Shown: positions 1 through 13,072, counted from the first letter of the stretch. The stretch: 64,000 bases of DNA from Scylla paramamosain (GCF_035594125.1 NC_087156.1:20224497-20288496), one strand, 5' to 3'. A program made the numbers and translations. The notes: generated by a model not told the origin, from the letters alone.

Positions 1-65
1 ATTCTACTCTTCCCAATGACTGTTCCTTCACGTGTTCCTTCCACCGGTCCCTCTCAACTACTCAA

Positions 66-190
66 TGTACTCTCACACCTGTCTTCAACCTGTTCCCCTC
101 ACCTGTCCTCCTCATCTACTCCACATACTCACACCTGCCTTTCACCTATTCCCCTCACTTGTCCCTCTTATATCCTCCACCACGCGCATC
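66..190. repeat. Two-copy minisatellite, ~59-bp unit
   Basis: A unit beginning TACTC(TC)ACACCTG and containing TTCCCCTCAC recurs at about 68 and 127, with moderate divergence. A partial third copy follows near 190. Confidence 0.55.
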
Positions 191-500
191 CACACCTGTC
201 TTCACCCCCAACCCACCCTAGTACCTGCTGTACTCCGCCTCGTCCTTGTTACCTTAAGTACGGTACCTCGGTCTCGTTTTCTTTTTATCTACTTATTCTC
301 ACTCATTTACTTATCCTCACTTATCCACCCATCCACCACCTGGTCTGCCTCCCATGATACCTATCCACTCCTCCTTTCCACCCACATACGGCAATTTGTT
401 ATCCTTGCTCCTCTTTCGTCCATCATCATCCATCACTCGCCTTGTTCCTCTGCTTTCCTCAGCCATCTTCATCTCTCTTCTCGTTCTCGTCTTTCATCCT

Positions 501-900
501 TCATCTTTCTTTTAACGTTTCTTCGCTACCACCTTCACTCCTATCTTTTTTTTTTCCTTTGTCTTTGTCTCATCGTCTTCCTTGTTCCTCCTTTCGTAGT
601 TATCTTCATCTCTCATCTCGTTCTCCTTCTTCATTCTTCATCTTTCTTTAAAAACTCCTTCGCTGTCACCGTCAGTCTTATCCTTTCTTCCTTCCTTCCT
701 TCCTTTCTTCCTTGGCCTTTGTCTCATCGTTCTCCTTCCTTTGTTTTCCTTTGCTGTCTTCATCAGTCCTCTCCTTTTTCTCCTTCATTCTTCATCTTTC
801 TTTAAAACTCCTTCACTAGCATCTTCAGTCCTATCCTTCCTTCCTTCCTTGGTTTTCGTTTCGTCCTCCTCTTCCTCTTCCTCTTCCTCTTCCTCCTCCT
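501..900. repeat. Decayed pyrimidine-rich tandem array, ~137-154 bp unit
   Basis: The phrase TCATCTTTCTTTAA, followed by CTCCTTCGCT and then CAGTCTTATCC, recurs at 501, 638 and 792, giving intervals of 137 and 154 bp. Copies two and three are the clearest match. The array merges into (CTTC)n and (CTCTTC)n. Confidence 0.75.
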
Positions 901-938
901 CTTCCTCCTCCTGCTCCTCCTGCTCCTCCTTCTCGCGA
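860..938. repeat. (CTCTTC/CTC)n low-complexity tract
   Basis: This is a near-perfect run of CTTCCT, CTC and CTG triplets. The Ser-rich peptide it could encode has no other support. Confidence 0.9.
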
Positions 939-939
939 C

Positions 940-3080
940 ACCCACGTCATTTCCAAGTCTAAGAGAAGGTTGTAATTTGTATTCCGTGGCGGTGGGTCGT
1001 TGGCACTCTCCTTTACCCGGGAATGGCCTGCCGCCGCCTCAAGTCGCTAACAAGGACTCGCTTCTTTAATGGACTCCTCCAGGGCACCCAAGACCCAGGA
1101 CTGGCTCTGTAGTCTGTCAGGGCGCGCCAGGAGAGGGGGGGGATGGCTGGCTGGAGGCTGCGAGACGTCGGAGCGTAGATTGGGTGGGTAGTGCTGGGAA
1201 GGTCTTAAAGGACATGGAGAGGAGTATGAGTAGGGGAGTGTAGATGGAAGAGGGCGTTAGTTAGAAGGCAGCGTGTAGGAAGGAGATGTGTGTTGGGGAT
1301 AAGGGGCGTTTCTCAAAGGTTCTTAGGATTAAGTTCAAGGCAGCGAGGAGTCGAGGGGTGTGGATGGTGGTGCAGGGTGATGTAAAAGGCTGCTGTGTGA
1401 GAACTGAGGGCGCCGCCTAGACCGTTTGTTTGGGATTTGGGAGGGACAATGTACTGTATAGATGGTTGATGCGACGTAGGGTGTCAGTGAATAGATAGAG
1501 GGGGACAGAAAAAAAAACCAGACCATACGAGACAAAGTAGGATGAAAAAGATAAACAAAAAGAAAAATATCCATATTCGACCAGAAAAGAGAGGAAAGTG
1601 TGAGTTACAAGCGAACAGGAAAGAGAAGAGGGACAAATACACGACACAGAAGATAAATTAGGATAAAACAGATTCTTGAGCTAAAAAAAAAAAAAGTCAG
1701 CCAGCCATAGTGGACAAGATAAGACAAGAAGTGTGAAGTAAAAAAAACACATCGGAAAAAAAAAAAGACAGGTCATAAGACTGAGACGAAAAAAATATAA
1801 ATAAATAAAAAAAGAGAGAAAAAAGGCAGAGAAGCAAAGTGAAAGCTGCAAAAAGCATCCGAAGTCAAGTCTCCTTAACAGCAAGCATAAGAATCTCCAA
1901 GTTAGCCTCCACTTAGGGAAAGCCAAGTTCAAAGAAGTGACGTAGCGGGATCAAAGAAGATCTAAGAGAGACCAGCAGGATCAAGGACGGAGGAGGAAAA
2001 TGAAGAGAGGGAAGGTCAGGTCAGGGCAGGACAGGGCAGGGCAGGTTAGGAGAGAGTGAGCAGGTAGGCAGCAGGTGAAGGGAGGAAAGGAAGGAGAGAG
2101 AAAGCAGGAAATGTGGAAGAATGGATATGTGCATTAGGGTTTTGTACTATTAAAATCATTATGGGGGAAAGAAACTGAGAGGCAGGAAGGAGCAGTGATG
2201 TGGGAAGCTAAAGGGAAATGTTGGCTTGATGCTGGAAGTGTTTTGAGCCTGGAGTAGGAGACGTCTAAACCTCCAGTCTATCTTAGTGTGTGGACTTGTA
2301 CCTGTGTGGTGTGGCGTGTCACTGGTGAAGCGTCAAGGGGAGTTGTTCTTAAATCTATGAAGATGTCTGGAATTTAATGAACCTATTGAGATATGAAGGT
2401 TAGGTGTGAAGTGTGAGGAGCGAAGGTGGTGGTGGTGGTGGTGGTGGTCTAGGTGAAGTGCTTGGTGTATTGGGGAGGAGGCAGGCGAGCGAGTCTCAAG
2501 TTTACGGGCGGGAAAGAAGAGTGTTTTAAGGCATCGTTGGCGGCTTATGCGTTGGTGAGGCTGCCTCGAGTGATATCAAGGAACACGATGCGCATGACAC
2601 TCTCACAACGAAGTAGCAAAATGTTGAAAGACGCCAGAATGTTGACAGGCGACCACCTTAGCATACCTCATCCACCGCGCTGTTTTTCCTCTTCATCTCC
2701 ACTGTGCCTTTCTCTTCTAGCAGCTATTGTAGAATAAACAAACACCCTAGGAACGACGTAAAGGTCAGTTGCTGCTTATCCCTCGTCATCCTTTGCAGTC
2801 ATACACACTTCATAACATTTTCTGAAATAAAAATACATACCTCGATAATTTCTTCCCTTAAAATTATTAAGAAACTGCAGTTCATATTTCTTGTTTATTT
2901 GTATATCTCCTTTTACTAATTTATTTCATCCCGGTGGTGAATGCGCGGTCGTCTGGAGCCTTTCTTTGTGTGGAAGGATTGGCTGAACCTGAATGAGTCT
3001 GAGGCGGCCATTGCCAGGCTCTGAATGGCCCAATACCGCACTGACTCCGCGGCTCTCCAAAGACAACACGGTGTTTATGT
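940..3080. other. Gene-free stretch
   Basis: It holds a unique GC-richer island (about 960-1180), then purine-rich simple sequence (1480-2130), a (GGT)n run at 2425-2448, and a less repetitive 300 bp to about 2740 where a 94-codon frame is open but resembles nothing I know. AT-rich sequence follows to 2935. No exon with convincing splice sites was found. Confidence 0.6.
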
Positions 3081-3087
3081 GGACACT

Positions 3088-3345
3088 GAACACACCAGCA
3101 CACCAATACACAACACAGCAACACACCAGCACACCAACACACCAGCACACCAACACACCAGCACACCAATACACCAGTACATTAACACACCAGCACATTA
3201 ACACACCAGCACATTAACACACCAGCACACCAGCACATCAGCACACCAATTCACCAACACACCAGCACACCAACACACCAACACATCAAACACACCAACC
3301 AGCACCACGTCCCTTAGAGTATCGGTGAGTTGACCAGCACACAAC
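3088..3345. repeat. CA-rich minisatellite (CACCAGCACA / CACCAACACA)
   Basis: The tract is built of 5- and 10-bp units CACCA/GCACA/ACACA, ending in CACAACACACCAACAAGG. It appears to be a diverged (CA)n derivative. Confidence 0.9.
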
Positions 3346-3355
3346 ACACCAACAA

Positions 3356-3421
3356 GGGGCGGGGCGGGGCGGCAGCAGCTTTGGTTCCCACGGGAGGGTT
3401 GTTTGGCAGTGCTATTATATA
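3356..3421 (+). promoter_or_regulatory. GC-box run followed by TATA-like sequence
   Basis: A triple GGGGC unit (3356-3372) matches a GC box for Sp1/KLF factors. A TATATAG-like sequence lies about 45 bp downstream (3415-3421). No open frame or transcript evidence supports a promoter here. Confidence 0.25.
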
Positions 3422-4044
3422 GGCTGGGTATTTACTGCATGAATATTGTATAATAGTATATATATGCTATTCATGACTGTTGGGAATTATACATAATCTC
3501 CATATGGAAAGCTTTCCGGTTATTTTTTCCATTAGTTGGAATCATAATACGCAGTTATTTAGTCATATAGCGGCTGGCTTTCATCTGCGTTGTCTATTAT
3601 TGCACCGATGAATTATATGTATTTAATGCATTTCGTAAACATGAGCGCGATCCATCCAATTATTTTCAAGCCACAATGTTTTCTGGCCTGTTTGTATTGC
3701 GACAAGCTCGTAATGACCCTTCCTGTACGTAGTGCCGCTTTATGTATCGCACACTACTGCCGGGGATGTTTATGTGTATTGTGTTAACTGAAGCTCCCTC
3801 TGCGATGTTTGTATGTGAGGAAAAGTAACTTCGAACTGCAAGACAATACGCTGAACTCTTTCCGTCACCTGACTCGCTGGGAAAGGCAAGCTGTCATCCT
3901 CCACTACTCAGGGTGGCGTCTTCAAACTTTTTCGTCGCTTTTACCTCGACTACTTTCAACAGCCTCTTCCAGCAGACGTCACTGGGGCTTTCAAAGGTGG
4001 TTTCAGGCTTGTATTGACAGTTTAAACAAAGATTACATACTATT

Positions 4045-4245
4045 AACACTTTCAATGCGATAAGCAACAATGGAGAGCCTAAAAACAATGCATGGAATCT
4101 TTATGAGCACCTACAAGAAAGAAACATCATTAAAAAGAATAGATTTTGCAATTTCTAACCAGTTTAGAGATTGGTGATGGCTGTAGGATAAGTAAAGATG
4201 TCCCAAAGTGGTTAGTAATTAAGAAAAGATGTACCAAATAGGAGG
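4045..4245 (+). repeat. Dispersed repeat family A, copy 1
   Basis: This ~200-bp segment is homologous by eye to 24826-25025 in the same orientation. Shared blocks include AACNCTTTCANTGCGA at the start, TTTTGCAATTTCTAACCAGTTT in the middle (split by substitutions) and AAGTAAAGATGTC near the end. It may be part of an old transposon or SINE. Confidence 0.8.
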
Positions 4246-4514
4246 CATAGAATTAATGGAAAAATATATTGCAAAAAACCCGACAAATATAATCTCCCAG
4301 GCATTTGAAAATCGCCTTAATGAAAGCTAAAGCATTTAACAGTACAGAGTCAACCCCATTAACATTCAGTATCAACACTGGGCAGGACATTGGATTGATA
4401 TCTTTTCATCTGTCTGCTCTTAGTTCCTCGGATGTAATTTTTACTCCTCGTGCCGGCAGTAAGTGGGTGGGAGTCAGCTAAGGCACCTATCACCAGCATC
4501 CATAAATGTGTCGG

Positions 4515-4585
4515 TTCTTTTAAAGCTTCCTAATGACTCAGCACTAACAACCTGATTACTAAGTCCACTCTATTTGAGAACCAAT
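4515..4585 (+). repeat. Dispersed repeat family B, copy 1
   Basis: The sequence CTGATTACTAAGTCCA...CTCTATTTGAGAACCAAT matches 45989-46075, but lacks about 14 bp present in the other copy. Homology to further family members may extend to about 4720. Confidence 0.78.
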
Positions 4586-5110
4586 GCGAGGACCAATTCT
4601 TTCCTATCTCAATCTGAAATCTAACTTTTTTTCAAGCTTGAACCCATAAATTCTTGTCCTATCCTAAAACGTGTACACTGATGCTGACTCGTGTTACTGA
4701 TGCTGAGGGTCATGTAGGTGGCTGACCCCTCTGACACCCTCTGACCCTTGTAGATCCCTTCCCTTTTGCACACACCCACACCCATATTTGTTCCCCTTAC
4801 GGCCATTCACCGCGCCCCATCCCCGACCCGCACCTCCAGCCTCTCCCTACACGTTACTCCTCCTCTTCACCTCACATTAGCATTCCACCCACTGCCCGTC
4901 CTTACATCATCTCGATCCACTCTACACAGTCACCGCGCCCCTCCATCCACTTCCCGGCGCATCTCCTTCCACTCGTACGCCCATTTCTATTCCCCTCACA
5001 ACCCTTTCCCTTCACGCCTCTCCCCTCAGGCCCTATAGCTTTACCCTTCCATCATAGGCTCTTTCTATTCCCCTCCCTGGCATAGTAACTTAACATTTGC
5101 CAGCTTCTCT

Positions 5111-5114
<4 letters not shown>

Positions 5115-5178
<64 letters not shown>
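5115..5178. repeat. (AC)32 microsatellite
   Basis: An uninterrupted dinucleotide run of 64 bp. Confidence 0.98.
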
Positions 5179-5179
<1 letters not shown>

Positions 5180-5607
5180 ACGCCCACGCATCGCCCACTT
5201 GACTCGCCCCTAATCACGCCTCTATCGACCCCCTGGACCCTACAACAAGACTCATCTATCTTCGTAACCAGGTGGCGCGTGCTTAACTCTCCATATCCAA
5301 CCCCCTCCTCCTGCTCCTCGTCCTCCTCCCACGGTACTTCCTCTCTCCCCTTCCATCATTCCTCTCCTCCCTCTGTGCCGCAAACAAACAACAACCACAC
5401 GTGTTTCCCTTCCTGTTTCATCTATCTTCATTTCATCCTCCCCTTCTGATTCTTTTTGTATTCCTTTCTCTCCTCCTCCTCCTCCTCCTCCTCTTTATCG
5501 TCATCCTTCGGTTCGGTTTATAAATTATCACTGTTGTGCCCCGCGAAATTTGTAACGGTGTTGTGTATTTCTTACACGAACTTCATTTGCAAGTTTGTCC
5601 GTGGCAC

Positions 5608-5610
<3 letters not shown>

Positions 5611-5685
<75 letters not shown>
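5611..5685. repeat. (AG)n microsatellite
   Basis: A pure 75-bp AG run. Confidence 0.98.
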
Positions 5686-5687
<2 letters not shown>

Positions 5688-5804
5688 TTAACGTGTTCTC
5701 TAAGTTTTGTGAATCATTTTTGTCCTCGTCAGCGCAATGAAAATAATTTACAAACTTGATCTTTTTATATAAAAGTTTGCCTACACTAGATTGTACGAGG
5801 ACAA

Positions 5805-6038
5805 GTTACCTGTACTACACTTCACTTCTATTTAAGCCTTGAAGTTACCAAGTATCGCATCACTTCACCTGTCTTAATTACTGTTACCATTCAACATCGT
5901 ATGAGCGTATCTGTTACCTCCACTAAACTTCATTTCTGTTCACGCCTTGAAGTTACCAGGCATCGCATCGCATCACTTCACCTGCCTTGATTAGCGTTCC
6001 CATTCAAATTTAGCGAGGCGTATCGTATGAACGTCTCT
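5805..6038. repeat. Two-copy tandem duplication, ~108-bp unit
   Basis: Copies start at 5805 and 5913 with GTTACC. They share CCTTGAAGTTACCA, ATCGCATCACTTCACCTG and CGTATGA blocks. The second copy carries a small ATCGC expansion and is longer. Confidence 0.85.
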
Positions 6039-6417
6039 ATTACCAATCAATAGAAACTGCTCTACGCTTTCCTTCCTTCCTTCCTTCCTTCTTCCTTAAA
6101 AAAAACATTGGTAATAATTTAAAGATTTCTTCCTGTCAATCTACATCTAACCAATTTTCAATACTATTTTTCCAGTATAAAAGATTGCTAAATTGATTTA
6201 TTAACAACATATTTTCTGGTTACTGGTTTCTATCCTTCCTTCCTTTCTTCCCTTATTTATCCTGATCGTGGCCTCCCGTACGTTCTATGCCTGCCTCCCT
6301 TTCCTCCCCTCCCTCTCTCCCTCTCTCCCTTCCTTCCTTCCTTCCTTCTTTCCTTCCTCCTTCCTTCCCTCCCATATCCTTATCGTGGCCTTGTGTACGC
6401 GTTCGATAGCGTGATTT

Positions 6418-6419
<2 letters not shown>

Positions 6420-6496
<77 letters not shown>
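6420..6496. repeat. (CT)n microsatellite
   Basis: A pure 77-bp run, preceded by (CCTT)n-rich sequence at about 6300-6370. Confidence 0.98.
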
Positions 6497-6499
<3 letters not shown>

Positions 6500-6500
<1 letters not shown>

Positions 6501-8430
6501 GCTTAGGAATTTTAGAACTTTTTACTTTAAGATCTAAATTCCCTACAGACCTTCTTATCTTAGCATTTTTTTTTCCCCTTGATATTCCGCCTCGTGTTCT
6601 TGACTCGCCCTCTACTTTCCTTGATTCTTATTGTTGCTCTTTATTTCCTTCTGTTTCCTCTTGGTCTTTTCCCTTTTTCGCTTGGCTCTTCAGGTTTTTT
6701 CTTGTTTATTATTTTTTTGTATTCGTTTTCGTATTTTTTAATCTACTACTACTCATTTCCTGTTCCTTTATCAGACATATTCTTTTTGTTCTACTCCGAC
6801 TCTCATTCTAATTTCTACTTTCTCTTCTTCCAACTTCTCTTGCTTATTTTACTTATTTTTAATGTTCTATTTTTTTTTCATTTTCTTTTCCCTCAACCAC
6901 ATTGTCTTTATTTCTCCTCTTATTCTCATTCCAACACTTGATTTCTCTTCTTCCCTTCTACCCCTTACTCACCCTCCACTCTCCTATTCCATACTGAGTT
7001 TCCTTTCTTCCACATGTAGACGTGTATTCTTTCCCTTGACGTCGCTGCTCTTTTCTCCGTCTTTTACCTCATCCTCGACTTGTTCATTCCGTCCATGCGT
7101 CGCGGCCCCTCAACTTCTGCCTACAAACCCACGATTACCGACGCTCGAAACCTACTGAGCTACAATCAGGCCCACTTAGCTCCCCCCATGCGTTTCCCTC
7201 CCTCCTTTTTTTTTTTTTCTGCTGTTCCCCTTTCTCTCTCTTTCCTTCTCCCGCTGACGAAGGAGAAAAGGAGGGAGGAGGTTGAGAGCGTTGTTAGATT
7301 CTTCCCCTTCAGGTCTTGTCTCAGTCAGGTAGGGTGTTATTTCTCCAAAGCTGCGTGTCTAATTACACAAGTTTCAGAGAATTCAAAGGTCAGAAATAAT
7401 TCCCCGGTCGACGATGTTGTGAGTTGTGAGAAGTGTCGAGTGTTGCGTGTATGTTTGGGAGTCTTGGTGCGTGGTGGCGGAGGGTCAGAGAGTCAGTCTT
7501 GTGTCACGCGGCTATACTGGAACTGGTAAGTGGTGAATGCTACGTAGGGGAATAGTTTTATTTTTGCTCCTTCCTGCGTGTTTTGGTGAAGCGATGGAGA
7601 TGGGCAGGGTAGAGTTGAGAGAGAGAGGGACGCCACTTTAACGATATTTTTCTTGACATGTTTAATTTAATTTTACGTTTCGCTGTACTACTTTAACACT
7701 GTAGGTGATATTGCGACAGTATTGTGCCAGAAATGTTTGGTACATACTTGCCTGAGGAAAGGTAAAATCATTTATTGTTTATTTACTTAGAGCGTTTGCT
7801 AAACTGCGTTTTGCCAGAAGCCGTGTTTGCTGCTGATTAAATGGTGGAAATTATTTAGAAATTGGGAGAATGAAACAGACGACAGTTATTTAATGAAAAT
7901 GGAGAAGGTAATTTGAAGGAGGGAGCAGAATGAAACATAAGACATTTCTTGAATATGAATGAAGGAGGTAATTTGAGGAAGAAAAGGGAATGAAATAGAA
8001 GACGGTTGTGGAATAAAAAGAAACGTGGTGTGGTTTTGGCGCTGCGTGTATTTGGTTCAGGACTCTTCTGCTGTGCCCTCCCCGCCAGCAGCAGGACACC
8101 CCAGCAGCGGGCCACCTGTCCACGGGCCGTCAGCAGCGCCGCGAGCCGTGCTGACTTTCACTAATCCACATCATCTCGTCCAATGAGTGGAATTTTCATC
8201 GCCACGGCAAGTCCCGGGGGTCGGTAATGGACGGCTCATCACTCCATTGAAACGCGCGCCGGCAGAGAGGACCCGTGGTGGGGAAAAACACAAATGGACT
8301 TATTTTAGAGTTGTTGATTTGAACGCGTGAAATACAAAACAGTTTATGCATTTCTGTTCGATCCCATTTGCTGTATATTGCAAGGGGATAAAGTTTTAAC
8401 ACAACGCGAAGCACCGCTGGGACTCGCAAA
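6500..8430. other. Gene-free stretch
   Basis: Pyrimidine-rich sequence runs to about 7250, then unique sequence of mixed composition. A frame open to 7527 ends next to a donor-like CTG|GTAAGT, but its peptide is not recognisable. A CpG-rich unique island lies at about 8040-8290. Confidence 0.55.
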
Positions 8431-8437
8431 TGGGAAT

Positions 8438-8439
<2 letters not shown>

Positions 8440-8477
<38 letters not shown>
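8440..8477. repeat. (CA)19 microsatellite
   Basis: A pure 38-bp run. Confidence 0.97.
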
Positions 8478-8480
<3 letters not shown>

Positions 8481-8599
8481 GTCAGAACCATTACCTATAA
8501 CATGACTGGAGATGAACCAAAGGAGCGGGAGGACAGGAGAGGGAAGCGTGGGAGGCTGTAAGAGAGGGATGCATGTAGCTCCTCCCTAAACGCTGCGCC

Positions 8600-8830
8600 T
8601 CTCACTCACTCTCCTCCTACTCCTCCTACTTATTAGGTTACAAATCAGTCTCACTTACAAACTCACTCACTTCACTGTACATCACTTCCTTGTCTTCACC
8701 AAATACTCCTCTCACTCACCTCTTACTTATTAGACTATAAATCTCTCTTACTCACTTCCTCACTCACTCACTCACAAACTTACTCCTTCACTCATTCCAC
8801 AGCACGTCCCTTCCTTATATCTCCCTCATT
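8600..8830. repeat. CTCACT-rich minisatellite, ~95-bp unit
   Basis: TACTTATTAG recurs at 8629 and 8724 within matching surroundings rich in CTCACTCAC and ending near CATCACTTCCTT or CAGCACGTCCCTT. Two diverged copies are visible. Confidence 0.65.
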
Positions 8831-8909
8831 CCTTTCTGCTGCCTTCCCTCACACCCACATATATCTATTCACCCTCATCCAACTATTATACCCTTCCCGT
8901 TCCCTTCCC

Positions 8910-9190
8910 CTCGAGGCAGTGGGCTGAGGCAACGAGCACCATTCTTCCTGATCCGAAGCCTCGAAACCCAATTACGACACCCGAGTCATCAGTGAGAAAT
9001 TGGAATTCCCCTCGCACGGCCCGGCATCAGGCCTATTCACTCCTGCCTGTCCATTCGTTTTGACGCGATAAATCCAATTATATCGCTGTTATGAATCCAA
9101 TTTCGAGGCAATATGAAGTTTTGCGAACCCGCCGTGAAACAACGCGCGCGATCCGCCAACAGATCCCGCTGACCGAAGCAACCGCGGAGG
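8910..9190. other. Unique CpG-containing island with AATT/ATTA motifs
   Basis: This non-repetitive 280 bp stands out from SSR-rich neighbours. It contains CCAATTACG, AAATCCAATTATAT and GAATCCAATTTCG, plus a GCGCGCG cluster. No coding frame is convincing; it looks like a possible conserved non-coding element. Confidence 0.35.
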
Positions 9191-10827
9191 AGGAGGAGAG
9201 AAGAGAGGAGAGGAGTGATCAGTGGAAGGCTCGAAGAGTAGGTAAGAGGGAAATAGGGAAGGATTAACGTTGATAGGAAGGCTCTATTGCCGCTGATGGT
9301 AAATAAACTGCCCATTTTTTCATCCAATTTCTTAGTTTTTTGTTCATTTAAGATACGGAAGAGTCTTTCACGCTTTTTCTTTTTTTTTTTTTTACAATGT
9401 AACGAAAATAGGAATGTTTATCTTTAACTTGGAGGAGAAGATGGAATGCGGGTTATTCCCGGTGATAGGCAACCGTGCATCAATTCCTTCGCTTAACGAG
9501 ACGAGATAAAAATTAATAAATGAAAAAGAAAAACGTTATGAATCTCTGAAGGAAAGGAGGAGAAAGAAGATAAGGCTTAAGCGAATAGATTTACTCGCGC
9601 CGGTGAAGGGAGGCATGAATGGCTGGATAAACAAACACACACACATAGACAGACAGACAAGACGGGGTTTGGGACGCGGCAAATAATATTAAATGCGAGG
9701 AAAAGCCGCTAATATTTTTTGGACGTTTTGGGTTCTGGAACACGGAAGCCGCGGACCAACGTGACAGGGATTTGGCCGCAGGATAGAGGGAAGAGAGAAG
9801 GGGAGCACGAGGGGGAGGGATGAAAGGAGGGGCAGTTTAGAGGGAAGAGGGATGGATAAAGGGAAAGATGCTGGAAATGTAAGCGGGACACACACACACA
9901 CACACACACACGGGGGAGATCTCCTCGTTTCATCAATTAGCAAGTTCGCTCACAAGCCGTTTCGGAACATTGAGATGAAGCTTTGAGAGGAAAGTTTTAG
10001 TTGGTCCGCGTATCTTGGAGGAGGAGAAAGATAGGGGAAATAAGTGTGTGTGGTGTGTGTGTTTGTGCCAAAGTGGTACGAGGAGTTTGCACAAGAGTTT
10101 TCGCTTCTCTAATGAAATGAATATGGCTGAAGCTTACGTCTGGCAGGGATGGGACAGGGCAAGAGAGAGGAGGGGAGGGAAGGGGCAGAAGAAGAGGCAA
10201 GGCAGGACAGGAAGGGGAGAAGCAGAGGCTGAGGCAGGGAGTGGAGCAGTGCCGTCCCGTCCCTCTGTTTTTGTACTGCTGCTGCTGGATGCCTACACAC
10301 ATGCAAGCCACTTCTGTTTCACTCCCGCCGTTGCTGTGCTCGTGTTGCCACAGCTGTGTTGTTTGGGTGACCTTGGCTGCTGTGTGTCCTTTGTTCCTCT
10401 TGGTGATGCTTGTCGTTCTCTTTTCCAACATTACTATGACCACCACCACCACTACTACAACTACTACGATCATTGCTGTTGCTACTACTAACTCTACACC
10501 AATACTGCAACATCCACCACCACCACTTTTATTATACTAACACTGATTATACCTACGTCACCCATTTCTAGTTACCGTTCCCATCACCATCACCATCACC
10601 ACTCCTAACAACTAACACGGATAAGACCACATATTTTTTTTTACCATAACCTTAATATTCCTACCACCACCACCACTACAACCACAACCACAACCACAAC
10701 CCGTACCACCATTACTGACGCACTGCTACTGTCAAGGGCGAGACTATAACCAGAGAAGAAACTACACCAATACCTTTTCCTCCTCGTTCTCCTCCTCCTA
10801 CTACTACCACCAGTATGTACCACACAC

Positions 10828-10830
<3 letters not shown>
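9190..10830. other. Gene-free purine-rich and triplet-rich stretch
   Basis: Purine-rich sequence includes a (CA)n at 9888-9912. From 10430 to 10820 the DNA is dominated by CAC/ACT/AAC triplet runs. Open frames here encode only His/Thr/Val runs. Confidence 0.6.
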
Positions 10831-10876
<46 letters not shown>

Positions 10877-11041
10877 CCCACCAGCACCCACCCTCCCCTC
10901 AGCCAAGCCTCTATTGTCAACCCTTTTTCAGCAGAAGCGAATTTCAGCGTGCCTGTCTCTGGTTGCCTTGCTGCTCCAGGTATTCCTACACTATTTTTGA
11001 ATTGTGATCTGAAGTTGCTGGCTAACTGAGAGAGAGGAGAG

Positions 11042-11099
<58 letters not shown>

Positions 11100-11138
11100 G
11101 TGTGAGTGAGGGGGGGGGAGGGTGGGGGGACTGGCCAT

Positions 11139-11201
<63 letters not shown>

Positions 11202-11299
11202 GTTCATTGATACAGGAGAATCAAAGTGACATATCAGCGAGATACATAATACAAAACAATACTAAATACATAATGGATAATGTATAGTACATTCTCTCT

Positions 11300-11366
<67 letters not shown>

Positions 11367-11392
11367 CCTCTCTCTCTCCTCTCTCATCAGAA
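10831..11392. repeat. Cluster of (CT)n, (GA)n, (CA)n and (CT)n tracts
   Basis: Tracts lie at 10831-10872 (CT), 11032-11098 (GA, interrupted), 11141-11195 (CA) and 11292-11392 (CT, interrupted). The GA tract and the two CT tracts are in opposite orientations and could pair. Confidence 0.95.
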
Positions 11393-11795
11393 GAGTTCAC
11401 GCATATCCTACAAAATCTCTTGCCTTTTAGCACTCAGTTATGTACGTGCTTTACTGATAAGTGTCAAATGTTTGTTTGTTTGTTTGTTTGTTTTTTCTTT
11501 CCTTCCCCCTCCTATGTTACGGCAGCATGAGCGAAAAGGGAGGAGAAAACGAGACCAGACAGCGAGACTGAGAAATAACAGTTGAAGTGAAGTGAAGTGA
11601 AAGGAAACAAAGGTAGAATTTGTGCCCCTCATCAGTTATGTCATTTCGCCAGTGAGGGAGTTTCCTGCCAGCCAATTAGACGAGAGAGCAAGACTGTCAT
11701 GTCTATATTAACTATGCATGAACCTTGCCAAATCGATACTTTAAAGGGACCACTCGTGCCTCGGATGCTTGGACACTCACTCTCCTCCACCTACG

Positions 11796-11807
<12 letters not shown>

Positions 11808-11881
<74 letters not shown>
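11808..11881. repeat. (CT)n microsatellite
   Basis: A pure 74-bp run. The preceding 11590-11790 is unique sequence without a recognised gene. Confidence 0.98.
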
Positions 11882-11882
<1 letters not shown>

Positions 11883-12092
11883 GCCATTCCCTCCCCCCAC
11901 CATCCCCCCCCACACACACACACACACTCACCATGCTCTCTTTTTCACTTGCAAACCTTCACCCATTTCTCTCACCTCCTGTATTTGTATTTATCGTTTT
12001 GTAGTTTATCTTTTTTCCACCATTTATTAATTTTGTTCATATGACTTTTTTTTTGTGTGTGTGTGTGCGCGTTCACTTACGCAAAAATTTAC

Positions 12093-12232
<140 letters not shown>

Positions 12233-12479
12233 TACTAATTTCTTTTTGTATAATTTTCTACGATATATATCTTCACGTTTTATTTCCACATTTTTACTAA
12301 TCGTCCTTCCACCTTTTTTCTGTTTCTCCACCTCAGTCCACGTTGTCTTTATTTTTATTCGTGCCTTTACATCCTCGGTCTATTTTTGCTTCATAATTTT
12401 CTCAGCGTCTCATCTTGATTCGGTTTTGTATCTTCAGCCACTCCTCTTCGACGCTCTTCACTCGCTCTCACATCTTGCT

Positions 12480-12481
<2 letters not shown>

Positions 12482-12519
<38 letters not shown>

Positions 12520-12529
12520 ACACACACAC
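12482..12529. repeat. (AC)n microsatellite
   Basis: A 48-bp run with one ATAC interruption. Confidence 0.95.
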
Positions 12530-12998
12530 CATCCATCATCATCATTCTAACATTACAACTTTGCAGCACTAACTTTCCCAACAACAGTAAAATTGCTAAG
12601 TTTAAAGCAGGAACAAACATAATTTTACCCTGTGCATATACATTACGAGTATTAAATGTATAAATAATACGTCGTTCAGAAAAGTTTGATGCGGCCTCGG
12701 TGTGAGATTGTAATATGCATTCTATGTCAAATCAAAATAAAAAAAAATACGAGGTGAAATATAGACGGAACTTTATGCTACGTAACTTGCCAGACAAAAC
12801 TACATACATACATACATACATACATAGAGTACAAGCGATCAGACCTTATCATAGCACAGTGTCTTGTTTCACTGTGTATTTTCCACTGCATTCGCCTTCC
12901 ACGCCTTCCCACTCCTGCACGCCTCCGAAAAACGTCCCTTGAACACCTTATTCAATTATCTAAGGAAACTCTTACATAACTTCTTCCTTTGAACTCCT

Positions 12999-13002
<4 letters not shown>

Positions 13003-13072
<70 letters not shown>
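13003..13072. repeat. (CT)n microsatellite
   Basis: A pure 70-bp run. The 12530-13000 stretch before it is unique AT-rich sequence with a (CATA)n run near 12805-12826 and no gene. Confidence 0.97.

Noticed and set aside
2453..2737. 94-codon plus-strand frame in less repetitive sequence
   Set aside because: No domain, splice site or family resemblance was seen; frames of this length arise by chance in GC-richer DNA.
3088..3345. Possible CRISPR-like direct repeats
   Set aside because: Units are 5-10 bp CA-rich minisatellite steps without spacers, in a eukaryotic context.
7080..7529. 149-codon plus-strand frame ending near CTG|GTAAGT
   Set aside because: A donor-like site is present, but the peptide is unrecognisable and starts in pyrimidine-rich simple sequence. 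One splice motif is not enough.
10997..11395. Arg-Glu and Leu-Ser rich frames around the (GA)/(CT) cluster
   Set aside because: These are dinucleotide repeat translations; the same tract is open in several frames on both strands.
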